Shown piece after piece: positions 8,325 through 16,242 of a stretch of 64,000 nucleotides of DNA. Source of the DNA: Flavisericum labens (GTDB taxonomy: Bacteria > Bacteroidota > Bacteroidia > Flavobacteriales > Flavobacteriaceae); NCBI RefSeq assembly GCF_045446075.1, contig NZ_JBJJBQ010000011.1, positions 1 to 64,000 of the forward strand. The letters are read 5' to 3'. Position 1 is the stretch's first letter; every line of letters begins with the position of its first letter. Made by a program: the position numbers and the translations under genes. The notes below the pieces were generated by a model. The model saw nothing but the letters and a program-made list of their open reading frames with translations. It had not been told where the DNA came from and did no database searches.

Positions 8325-10727
8325 TCAGCTTATAGCTGTGAATTCTTTAATGGCTTTCTCCATATCGTTTGTCTTTTCATAAATGGCCATTATGGCCTCG
8401 CTTTCTTTTCCGTCGGTTAGATATGCCGCATACACCTCTTTAGGAACTTCCAATCGAAAAATGTTGCTCTCCTTCCCTATCTTGATAAACATTTCGGTAT
8501 ACTTTCTTGCTCCAGTTAAATTGTTCCTGATAGATTTTAATTGATTAAGGTCATGGCTTGATAGGTTCAATCGGTTTTGCAATTCGGTATAACCTTTTTC
8601 ATTTCTTAGACTATAAACTACTTGCGTGTTTTCCAAAATACTAGCAGATGTAGAATTGTTAGGTAATTGATTGATGGATTGCAGAATGATTCCAATAGCA
8701 CCATTTTGTTTTCTAATAGCCTGATAGTAAAACTCTACGCTTTCCAATACATTATCAAACTTGAGCTGTTTGGCAAACTCATCAAAAAGAATTATGCCCC
8801 GTTCGCTACGGTTACGCCATATAGTGCGCTGAATAGCTGACTTAATCAACTTGAGCATCACAGAAAGGATTTCCTTATTGTCCTTGACTTCATCAAGCTC
8901 AAAGACAATCATGCGTTTATCCTCTATTTTATAACTCTGGTCTTCTGTTATATTGAATAAAAAACTATAGAGCCCATCATCCACATATTCGGATAGTATA
9001 TGGAGAAAGTTATATACACTAAAATCGGCTTCTCTTATACTAAGGGTCTCAATGAGGCTGTCTTTTTTATCATCTACAAATTGATATAAAGATGCTAAGG
9101 AATGGTTGTTTCTAATAGAACTGTAGTAATACCGCAGTACTTTCTTAATCGCCACTTCTTCAGCTTTGGTAGTATCTTTTCCTGACGCTAGTAACTCCAA
9201 CAGAAAAACGCCCAAATCCTCTAAACGCTCAGGTGTTAAATCGTCTTTAGAGGTAATGTAAAAAGGATTAATTCCTAAATTTTTGCCTTGCTCATAACGC
9301 AGTATAATATGGTCGTCTGGATAGAGTTTGGCAAATTTAGAATAGGACCCTCCCAAGTCTATAATCACCAAGCGTACTTTCTGCTCAAAATACTGGCGCA
9401 GTATATTATTTGCTAAAAAGGATTTCCCCTCACCAGTAGGTGCAAAAATGGCAAAATTTCGGGCTTTGATTCGTTTCTTTTGCTCGTCCCACACATCTTT
9501 TAAAACTGGAATATTATGTTGTCTATCATTAAAGATGATACCTGTAGTATCTGATAAGTAATTGGTATTGTTAATGTATAGACATAGGGCATGTTTTAAA
9601 TCCGTAACGTACAGATCTTCATTGGAAAAGTTGGAAGTAAAACAGCAATAAGAGTTTAAAAAATAGTTTTTACGTTCTTCACCTTTTGGATAATAGGGAA
9701 CAATGTCCAGTTCCTTGAACTCCGTCTTTATTTTGGAGGCGATGTGACTTAGCTGTTGCGCTTCAGATGACCAGAAAACAATGTTGAGATGCCCACGTAT
9801 AATTCGCGAACTATCATCTTCATTAATTTTAGCAATAATGGCTTCAATTTTCTTTTGAATGACCTTGTTTTGTGTTCCAAAGTTTGAGCTCTTGTTAAAT
9901 TCTTCAATTTTCTTTTCTAATAGTTTTCGCCATTTGTGTTTGTCATCTAAATAAATGATTTGATTGATAATATGATTTTCATTCAGGTTTAGTCCAAGTC
10001 CATCAATAAACCCCTGATGAAACACAAAATCATCTGAAGTAAATTTATCATTGGTCTTACTGCTCTGTACCACATCACCAAAACAGAGTTCACTATTCAC
10101 TGCTAGGACATCGAAATGATTTTCACCAATTTCAATGGCGGCTTTCTTCAATCGAATATCAGTATCAAAACCTTTATTAAATCCGTTAAAATAGGCATTA
10201 GTTAAATCAAGGATTTCGTTCTGATTCAATGGTCTTAAAGACACCTTACGGCTATTATTTACAAAAGAAACTGCATCGCTTACCGAAGCTATAAATTCCT
10301 TTATACTATCATCCAATTGTTTATATACGCCTTTTTCTACCTTCCGAAAAGGGTTGGTGAATTTGGAAGCATTTAGTGCTTTGCTATGTGGAAGGGTAAA
10401 ATACAAATAGCTTTGATGTTGTATATATTCCCGACCTTTAAAGTAATTGTGAGTAGCCTTTTGCAAAAAAGTTTTGTTCGGTAACTTATCTGCCGTATAG
10501 CATTCTTTTTGATAGATGTCCTGTTTATGGATAACGGTACTTGTTGGCAAGGATTTAAAGGCCTGAAACCAGGAACCATGTATATCTTCAAAGTCCTTTT
10601 CTGATAAGCTGTAGATTTCTGGTAAGTCAACTTTATAGCATAAAACCACATTACCATTACTGGCGAAAACCACATGATTCTTGATATCCAAAATGGGATG
10701 ATAATCTGATAAATTAATAGTTTTCAT
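8325..10727 (-). CDS. traG: Conjugation system ATPase TraG (VirB4-like)
   Basis: 800 aa, typical for the family. It powers assembly of the transfer channel at the inner membrane. Walker A is APTGEGKS (429-436), Walker B is GIILFDE (644-650), and a conserved VIIDLGGSY follows at about 454. The N-terminal region (1-400) is the VirB4-type accessory domain. The start overlaps traF by 14 bp and the end lies 29 bp before traI. All motifs are intact, so transfer may still be functional. Confidence 0.95.
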   Translation of the reverse strand: MKTINLSDYHPILDIKNHVVFASNGNVVLCYKVDLPEIYSLSEKDFEDIHGSWFQAFKSLPTSTVIHKQDIYQKECYTADKLPNKTFLQKATHNYFKGREYIQHQSYLYFTLPHSKALNASKFTNPFRKVEKGVYKQLDDSIKEFIASVSDAVSFVNNSRKVSLRPLNQNEILDLTNAYFNGFNKGFDTDIRLKKAAIEIGENHFDVLAVNSELCFGDVVQSSKTNDKFTSDDFVFHQGFIDGLGLNLNENHIINQIIYLDDKHKWRKLLEKKIEEFNKSSNFGTQNKVIQKKIEAIIAKINEDDSSRIIRGHLNIVFWSSEAQQLSHIASKIKTEFKELDIVPYYPKGEERKNYFLNSYCCFTSNFSNEDLYVTDLKHALCLYINNTNYLSDTTGIIFNDRQHNIPVLKDVWDEQKKRIKARNFAIFAPTGEGKSFLANNILRQYFEQKVRLVIIDLGGSYSKFAKLYPDDHIILRYEQGKNLGINPFYITSKDDLTPERLEDLGVFLLELLASGKDTTKAEEVAIKKVLRYYYSSIRNNHSLASLYQFVDDKKDSLIETLSIREADFSVYNFLHILSEYVDDGLYSFLFNITEDQSYKIEDKRMIVFELDEVKDNKEILSVMLKLIKSAIQRTIWRNRSERGIILFDEFAKQLKFDNVLESVEFYYQAIRKQNGAIGIILQSINQLPNNSTSASILENTQVVYSLRNEKGYTELQNRLNLSSHDLNQLKSIRNNLTGARKYTEMFIKIGKESNIFRLEVPKEVYAAYLTDGKESEAIMAIYEKTNDMEKAIKEFTAIS

Positions 10728-10998
10728 AGAATAAGTGACTTTGTTTTTTATTACTGATGGTTTGCGGGAATACTTTCTTAAAATGAAGTAAAGTTGTATT
10801 TCTAGAAAGGTGTGTTAATGCCACATATAAAGTTCCATTAAAAACAACTGCTGAAATAATGACCACAAGACTGAACGAAAAGATGATAAACAGCAGGGAA
10901 CCTATAACAGCGACCATCATAAGAGCGAACAGTGATATGGGCAATCCCATAATCACCGCTCGCTTTCTAATATTCTTATAGACTTCGTACTTCTTCAT
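10714..10998 (-). CDS. traF: Conjugative transposon protein TraF (DUF4133, VirB3-like)
   Basis: 94 aa with two adjacent hydrophobic helices (about residues 17-65) after a short charged N-terminus (KYEVYKNIRKRA). Small size, the position between traE and traG, and the overlaps (one base with traE, 14 with traG) identify TraF. Confidence 0.87.
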   Translation of the reverse strand: MKKYEVYKNIRKRAVIMGLPISLFALMMVAVIGSLLFIIFSFSLVVIISAVVFNGTLYVALTHLSRNTTLLHFKKVFPQTISNKKQSHLFYENY

Positions 10999-11285
10999 CA
11001 GACAACAATGCCAATTAAATATGTAAAGATGCCTACTACGGCTCCAGCTATGAGTACGAATACTAAAACTCTTGTGATTCCTTTTTTCAGGTCTGCGTTT
11101 TCACCAAAAAAATGGCCAGCGTTAAATAGGAAGCCTATTAAAAAAATGACTCCTAAAATGATTGGGAAGATGGATCGAATGGTATCGGATACATCGTTAA
11201 CGGAATCCTCAATGCCTCCAATTTGTGCAAAGAGAGCCTTTGAAATAAGTAGTAAAAAAACGGTTAGATAAAGTGATTTTCTCAT
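10998..11285 (-). CDS. traE: Conjugative transposon protein TraE (DUF4134, VirB2-like)
   Basis: 95 aa: a signal sequence ending in LFAQIGG, a short polar part (SVNDVSDTIRSIFP), then two membrane helices with GHFFGENADLKKG between them. This is the pattern of TraE/VirB2-like pilin candidates. It is the first gene of the tra operon here; the traA-D genes often found upstream are absent and the defence-like operon takes that place. The 248 bp upstream hold a strong palindrome (11347-11371). Confidence 0.87.
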   Translation of the reverse strand: MRKSLYLTVFLLLISKALFAQIGGIEDSVNDVSDTIRSIFPIILGVIFLIGFLFNAGHFFGENADLKKGITRVLVFVLIAGAVVGIFTYLIGIVV

Positions 11286-11346
11286 ATCGAAATAGATTTA
11301 AAATTGGTCTAATAATGATATGTGAAAAGTACACGATATTTTAATT

Positions 11347-11371
11347 CAAAATACTGATAATCAGTATTTTG
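11347..11371. promoter_or_regulatory. 11-bp-arm palindrome upstream of traE
   Basis: CAAAATACTGA (11347-11357) and TCAGTATTTTG (11361-11371) are exact inverted copies around TAA. It lies about 60 bp upstream of the traE start, in the gap between the tra operon and the defence-like operon. It could be an operator for the tra operon or a terminator of the upstream operon; the stem is AT-rich and no strong T run follows. The same 11-mer AAAATACTGAT occurs at 3124-3134, upstream of the integrase. Confidence 0.55.
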
Positions 11372-11533
11372 TTAATAACATATTATTTGGTTTTGGTTGT
11401 TTTTATTTGAAGGGAATTGATGTTAAATTTTATGGGAATCAAAAAGTGGGATGTTGATAACTCTAAAACTTGCAAATCACTTGATTCCAAAAACGCCGGT
11501 TTTTTTGTTTTACTTCTTAAAAATCTGATAAAA

Positions 11534-12178
11534 TCAATGCTGGAAATCAGTTGATTTAGCTTCTTTATCACCTTTGAATGTTAGTGCTTCTCTTGCATTA
11601 ATAAGTAAACCAGCCGCTAAAACATCTCCACCAACATTCTGTAATTTTCTTGACTCCTGAGTATAAAGTTGTTTCATTCTTTTATAGGCTTCAAAAGCAG
11701 TTATATCTTCTGTAAGGAATGATGTTAAACCAATAGTATCACACTTCAAAGAAATATCTCCATATTCATTTTTAAATGCATAAATTTTATCTTCATAACC
11801 TATAAATACTCGGCAAGAATTTTTAATTAAATCATCCCCTAAATATAGTCCACTCGAACAACTATTAGTATAGAAAAATGCGTCTGAAAATGTAGTATTG
11901 TCATCCCCTACACTAATAAATGGTAACCCGGAAGCAGTTACGCCATATTCATTTCCATGAGTAAACGTTGCCCAAATAAAGGGTATTTCTTTCAATGCAT
12001 CCAAAGATAAATCGATGTAGGCTCTATTGCATCTAATTGCAGGTAATTCAGTAATAGTTATTCTAGTTTCGTTTTCCTCTACTGAATTTATAACTTCGAT
12101 TGAGTCGTTTTTACATAATGTAAAGTACACTCCCAAATCTGCATCAGAGTCATCAAATGCAAATACTAATTCAATCAT
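11534..12178 (-). CDS. Small protein with caspase/gingipain-like His-Cys dyad (putative protease effector)
   Basis: 214 aa, no close family recognised. A hydrophobic strand leads to IWATFTHGNEYG with His74; 33 residues later FFYTNSCSSG places Cys107, followed by LGDDLIKNSCRVFIGYED. A strand-His-Gly, a strand-x-Cys-x-x-Gly and then a helix with a strand ending in a Gly-Ala/Cys-x-x-h-I-G pattern is what clan CD peptidases show (caspase, CHAT, gingipain). From memory, the dyad spacing is close to that of gingipains. No signal peptide or membrane segment is seen, so it should be cytoplasmic. Its start overlaps the receiver gene by 8 bp, so it is the last gene of the operon and could be its effector. 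Protease activity and clan are inferences from motifs. Confidence 0.55.
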   Translation of the reverse strand: MIELVFAFDDSDADLGVYFTLCKNDSIEVINSVEENETRITITELPAIRCNRAYIDLSLDALKEIPFIWATFTHGNEYGVTASGLPFISVGDDNTTFSDAFFYTNSCSSGLYLGDDLIKNSCRVFIGYEDKIYAFKNEYGDISLKCDTIGLTSFLTEDITAFEAYKRMKQLYTQESRKLQNVGGDVLAAGLLINAREALTFKGDKEAKSTDFQH

Positions 12179-12794
12179 CTAGTTGTCTTTGTTGGGTAGT
12201 AAGTAAATCTATAGCTAACAACAAAATACTCTTCTTCATTTGTCTCCCCAAATCAGTTTCTAACCTAATTTCAACCATTAAATCGGCTAATGTATATATT
12301 TTTCCAGATTTAGTGGTTAAATAAGGCTTCTCCAGTTCATCCTTCTCTCTTTTTGATATCCACTCTTCCAAAATACAATCAACTCGAGATTCGAGTTGAT
12401 GAGCAGCTTTAGCAACTAAATTTATAACTGTTTCGGTAGACTCAGTATTTTGAACAAAAGCCAAAGCATCATTATTTATAAAGTCGATTAGGTCCTCTCT
12501 ACTAATTTCCGAAAGTAACTTTGCCGTCCAAATTATAACATAAACAAGAGACGTTTTCTCCCTTATTTTTTTAAAAACGACTGGAGCATCTGGATGACCC
12601 GTTCCTAAATCAAAATCTAACAAAACTATTAACTTAGAAGTAAGGTTCTGTTCTATATACTCAATTCCCTTTTCAGAAATAGGTTCTAAAACTACATTTT
12701 CCTCTCCATAAATTTCTTTAAGAGTAATTACAATAGGATCTATTGGTGATAAGTCATCGTGAATGATTAATACTTTAAGGTTTTCCATCATCAT
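12171..12794 (-). CDS. Response-regulator-like receiver protein with helical C-terminal domain
   Basis: 207 aa. Residues 6-118 look like a CheY-type receiver: acidic pair D13-D14 after LKVLIIH, acceptor candidates D60 and D62 in VLLDFDLGTG, and T90 in VIIWTAK. The usual strand-5 lysine is replaced (AFVQN, Gln115), so phosphorylation chemistry or output may be altered. Residues 120-207 are mainly helical with no DNA-binding domain I recognise. It could therefore act by protein contact, for example on the downstream putative protease. Three consecutive methionines begin the frame, and the start overlaps the kinase-like gene by up to 20 bp. Pairing with that protein is inferred from the operon. 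Confidence 0.65.
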   Translation of the reverse strand: MMMENLKVLIIHDDLSPIDPIVITLKEIYGEENVVLEPISEKGIEYIEQNLTSKLIVLLDFDLGTGHPDAPVVFKKIREKTSLVYVIIWTAKLLSEISREDLIDFINNDALAFVQNTESTETVINLVAKAAHQLESRVDCILEEWISKREKDELEKPYLTTKSGKIYTLADLMVEIRLETDLGRQMKKSILLLAIDLLTTQQRQLDD

Positions 12795-14901
12795 CTTTTT
12801 TGAATGGGAATGTCATTTTAAATGTTACCCCCTGGTTACCAAACTCACTACCTACCACTTCTATTGATCCGTTTAATGACTCTATTCTAGTCTTAACTAT
12901 ATAAAGACCAATTCCCGCACCGCCTAAATCAGCAGTAGTTGTGTAATATATATCGAAAATTCTTTCTTCGTCTCCTTCCTCTAAACCTTCTCCATTATCA
13001 GAATAGTACAAAACGAATTCATCATCATCTACAAAACCAGAACATTTAATTTGTTTTTGGGTTTCATTCCTTAATGCTTTTATTGAATTAGAAATTAAAT
13101 TTTCGAAAATATCTTCAAAGAATTTTTTATTTGTCGGTATACTAAAGTCGTCGCTTATTTCAATAGTCACTTTTATTTTTTCAGCTTCGAAAACAGGAAT
13201 ATAAGAAATATTAAAAAGATTAGTTATTAAATCTTTTACACTTACTTCTGTAACATCTATTGTAGAACCAGCGTAACTCAACATAAAATCAATCACCTTA
13301 TTTAGGTTGTTCATTTCTTTGTGAATCATGGATGCGTATTCAATAAAAACTTCTTCCATACTTGGATTAGGAAATCTTTCCTTGAAAAACTCCGCCATTC
13401 TCATTACTTTACCTAATGAGGTCCTTATAGCATGAGAAATATGTATAGCGTAATCTTGAAGGGACATTAAACTGAGATAAATATTTTCTTTTCGAACAAA
13501 CTCATCTCTCTCCTTTTCTTGTTGTATAATCCCAAGCCTTATTGACTTGTCAATATTTTTAGCCAAGGTTTTTATTGGTACTAAAGTTTCTTTAAGCTTA
13601 GGGTTTTCCTGAGCTATCAAATCGATCGCATTTGAAAACTCTTTAACATCCATATTTGCTCTTACCAACTCAACGTCTATTTTTTCTTTAAAAGTTTCTC
13701 TTTCAGAAATTTTAAGTTCTCCAAGGACTTTTAGTTGATCCAAAACATATTCCTTTAGATCTCTATATTCTTGATTATCTACAAAATCTTGTCGGTTAGT
13801 TGCATCAATTATTTTTGGATTCAACTGTTTTGAAATATCCAAGATTCCAATTATTTCTCTAGAACCTACCTTGTCCCAAGCTCCAGACCACAATCTTTTG
13901 TCAATTCCCAATACATCTCTTTTCTTATCTCTTTTTTGTTCAAACTCTGCAAATGGTGTAGTTATAATACCATCTCTGTAGATTTTAATGCCATCTATTC
14001 GATAATCATCATTTTTATAAACCCTATTATATTTCATTTTAGCCTTTTCATTGAAATAGAATAACTTCAATGAAATTGGCCCAAAAGAAGCAATCGGAAT
14101 ACTTTTTTTTCTTACCGAGTTTGTTGTCTTATCGAAATAAAGCGTTTCTTGTTTTTCTGAATTAATGGTGTAATTAATACTAAATTCACTACTAGCGTAT
14201 TTAACACTCTCTGCAACTACATGTTTATTTTTATATTCTTCAAATTCATTCGATTCAATAAATATGTTAAATGGAGGCTTTAGAGGATGAAAAGGTGATA
14301 CAATTTTTTCCAATTCTCTTTCTAATCTCCTCAAATCCTTTTCCGACCAATTATCATCTATCGATGAAATCATAAGTGAAGTGCCTTTTTCCTCGGCTAA
14401 TGCTGGAACAAAAGTGTAACCATTTTCAACTTCAGTAAATAAAGTTAGCTGCGGTTCATCTGAGAGTTTTTGATATTCCTCCCAATCAATATTCACAACT
14501 AAACGCTCAGTACTCCCTTCTAAAGTGGTAGATATTTTTACTTTATCACCTAACTTATCAACAGCAAACCTGCCTATACCTTTCTCTCCCACATATCTCC
14601 GATTAAAAGGTTCTTCCGAAAAAAGTTTTAAACGTTTGCTTGCAGTACCAACTACCATCCATTTATCTCTGATATCTTCAAAAGACATTCCATGACCATT
14701 ATCTGAAATTATAATCTTAGCGTTTGTTTTGTCATTCAGATTTACATTTTCAAATCTTACTACTACCTTAGTAGCGTTTGCATCATAACAATTTTTAACC
14801 AACTCATATATAGCCGTAATTCGGTCAGTAATTAATTCTCTTCCTAGTAACCTAAATGTATTGACATCAAATCGCCATTTTAATGATTGATTTTTATTCA
14901 T
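12775..14901 (-). CDS. Dual-GHKL ATPase: MORC/Hsp90-like N-terminus fused to histidine kinase C-terminus
   Basis: 708 aa. The N-terminal ATPase shows ELVKNCYDAN (33-42), DNGHGM (67-72) and VGEKGIGRFAVDKLG (104-118), the N, G1 and G2 motifs of the HATPase_c_3 group that includes Hsp90, MutL and MORC. A middle region of about 300 residues ends in a helical stretch. The C-terminus is a histidine kinase: H-box HISHAIRTSLG with H490, N box ENLISNSIKAL (600-610), SDNGEGL (634-640) and GGAGIGLYIVK (660-670). No membrane segment is present, so it is cytoplasmic. It overlaps the methyltransferase start side by 8 bp and the receiver by 20 bp. MORC/MutL-like ATPases are known beside restriction-modification genes. 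I infer a sensor that couples ATP-driven clamp movement to phosphotransfer. Confidence 0.85.
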   Translation of the reverse strand: MNKNQSLKWRFDVNTFRLLGRELITDRITAIYELVKNCYDANATKVVVRFENVNLNDKTNAKIIISDNGHGMSFEDIRDKWMVVGTASKRLKLFSEEPFNRRYVGEKGIGRFAVDKLGDKVKISTTLEGSTERLVVNIDWEEYQKLSDEPQLTLFTEVENGYTFVPALAEEKGTSLMISSIDDNWSEKDLRRLERELEKIVSPFHPLKPPFNIFIESNEFEEYKNKHVVAESVKYASSEFSINYTINSEKQETLYFDKTTNSVRKKSIPIASFGPISLKLFYFNEKAKMKYNRVYKNDDYRIDGIKIYRDGIITTPFAEFEQKRDKKRDVLGIDKRLWSGAWDKVGSREIIGILDISKQLNPKIIDATNRQDFVDNQEYRDLKEYVLDQLKVLGELKISERETFKEKIDVELVRANMDVKEFSNAIDLIAQENPKLKETLVPIKTLAKNIDKSIRLGIIQQEKERDEFVRKENIYLSLMSLQDYAIHISHAIRTSLGKVMRMAEFFKERFPNPSMEEVFIEYASMIHKEMNNLNKVIDFMLSYAGSTIDVTEVSVKDLITNLFNISYIPVFEAEKIKVTIEISDDFSIPTNKKFFEDIFENLISNSIKALRNETQKQIKCSGFVDDDEFVLYYSDNGEGLEEGDEERIFDIYYTTTADLGGAGIGLYIVKTRIESLNGSIEVVGSEFGNQGVTFKMTFPFKKDDDGKP

Positions 14902-15967
14902 CGGTATAAAGTTCTATATGCTTTTCTACACTTTCGGCAATCGCTTGCCCCAACCTAACGGGTACTGCATTACCTATTTGCTTTGCTATTCTACCAGCTG
15001 AAAAAATCCTTTCGGGATCAATAAAGTCATATTTTTTAGGAAAGGATTGTAAGATTGCAGCTTCTCTCAACGAAATTGCTCTATCTTGTTCTGGATGTCC
15101 AAATCTTCCGTTGTTATAACCAATGCAATAAGTCGTCATAGTCGGAGCAACATCATTCCAGCTCATTCTACCATAAGCACTACCATAGGCTTTACCTCCA
15201 TCTTTTTTATGGCAGTCAGCCACTAGTTCTTCACTCCAATCCTTCCATCCACCACCTTCTGGGGTCGCCTTGATTCTACGCAGACTTAATTCATTCAATT
15301 TTCTAGAACGGTGTAAAAGGTCTTTTTTATGAACCTCACCAGATTCTATCTTAGGTAGTTTTCCAATGGCTTTTTTTACTGTATTAACTTTATTATTATG
15401 AGTGTACGGAATCATTTCAATGGGGCCATTTAATGAAGCTAAAAGCACTAATCTTTTACGTCTTTGTGGAACCCCATAAAATTGAGAGTCGTAAACATCT
15501 GTCGAAACAAAATATCCGAGATTACTAAGCGTTTGAACAAAATCATTTAGAACCTTTCCCTTTTTAAATGATTTAAGTAACGGAACATTCTCCATCGACA
15601 CAATCTCAGGTCTTGTAGCATCAATCAAATCCGCAAATGAGTATAATAATTTCCACCTTTCAGAATTGATATCAGTTACTAAACCATTACTTTTTTGATT
15701 AAATATGGAAAATGGCTGACAAGGAGCACAACCAATCAAAATTTTTCTTGAACCTTCTCTAAATAAGGAATTCAAATAATCAGCAGTTAGTTCACCTACA
15801 CTTTTTCCAATGAATTTGGATTTATTATTTTTTTCATAAGCATATCTGCAATCCTCGTCGACATCTACACCTGCTGTGACGTCAAATTTCTTATCAAGAA
15901 ATCCCCTAGTTAAACCTCCAATACCACAGAAAAGGTCTACAACCGAATATTCTTCTTTTTTGCTCAT
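14894..15967 (-). CDS. C5-cytosine DNA methyltransferase
   Basis: 357 aa, with all main motifs in order. Motif I is DLFCGIGGLTRGF (11-23), motif IV is GCAPCQPFS with catalytic C83, motif VI is ENV (126-128), motif VIII is QRRKR (168-172), and motif X is QIGNAVPVRLGQAIA (330-344). It methylates cytosine C5 in a DNA target read by the region between VIII and X (about 175-285), which I cannot decode. The first base of its start codon overlaps the XRE stop (TAATG) and its end overlaps the ATPase gene by 8 bp. No restriction endonuclease gene is recognisable nearby, so it is either an orphan or the self-marking part of the linked system. Confidence 0.95.
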   Translation of the reverse strand: MSKKEEYSVVDLFCGIGGLTRGFLDKKFDVTAGVDVDEDCRYAYEKNNKSKFIGKSVGELTADYLNSLFREGSRKILIGCAPCQPFSIFNQKSNGLVTDINSERWKLLYSFADLIDATRPEIVSMENVPLLKSFKKGKVLNDFVQTLSNLGYFVSTDVYDSQFYGVPQRRKRLVLLASLNGPIEMIPYTHNNKVNTVKKAIGKLPKIESGEVHKKDLLHRSRKLNELSLRRIKATPEGGGWKDWSEELVADCHKKDGGKAYGSAYGRMSWNDVAPTMTTYCIGYNNGRFGHPEQDRAISLREAAILQSFPKKYDFIDPERIFSAGRIAKQIGNAVPVRLGQAIAESVEKHIELYTDE

Positions 15968-16176
15968 TAACTATTCTTCGTAATTAAAAGTTTATCAATT
16001 TCCACTTCTAAAACTTCAGCAATGGATATTAATGTTTCTACTGATGGCTGTCTAGAATTAGTACACCAGTTTGAAACCGTTGTTTCGCTCTTTTTCAATT
16101 TTTCTGCTAACCATTTGTTAGACTTTCCTTTCTCTACTAAAACAAGCTTCAATCGGTTAAATTTCTTCTTTTCCAT
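15967..16176 (-). CDS. XRE-family regulator (control-protein-like)
   Basis: 69 aa, one helix-turn-helix domain over nearly the whole length (KWLAEKLKKSETTVSNWCTN, then RQPSVETLISIAEVLEV). Small XRE proteins at the head of methyltransferase operons often act as control proteins that delay or limit expression. The gene is first in the operon and overlaps the methyltransferase start by one base. A perfect 10-bp palindrome (16190-16199) lies just upstream, overlapping the likely -7 box, which suggests autoregulation. Confidence 0.85.
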   Translation of the reverse strand: MEKKKFNRLKLVLVEKGKSNKWLAEKLKKSETTVSNWCTNSRQPSVETLISIAEVLEVEIDKLLITKNS

Positions 16177-16189
16177 AAGGAATACATTA

Positions 16190-16206
16190 GCTTATAAGCA
16201 AATATA
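16190..16206 (-). promoter_or_regulatory. Promoter -7 box and overlapping palindromic operator of the XRE-methyltransferase operon
   Basis: On the minus strand TATATTTG (16206-16199) fits the Bacteroidota -7 box; a clear TTG at the -33 position is missing. GCTTATAAGC (16190-16199) is a perfect palindrome that overlaps the box and the expected start of transcription, 14 bp before the XRE start codon. This is a typical place for an XRE repressor site. Confidence 0.5.
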
Positions 16207-16242
16207 TTTAAGTTTTAGCATATTTTTTAACGTAATTGTGAT

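Noticed and set aside
11383..11571. 62-aa minus-strand open frame after the caspase-like gene
   Set aside because: It starts with GTG, overlaps the preceding gene by 38 bp, has no spaced ribosome site and no recognisable domain. It could be a sixth operon gene, but the support is too weak.
14894..15967. Classical type II restriction-modification pair
   Set aside because: No neighbouring gene shows a PD-(D/E)XK, HNH or other nuclease motif; the partners are ATPase, receiver and protease-like genes.
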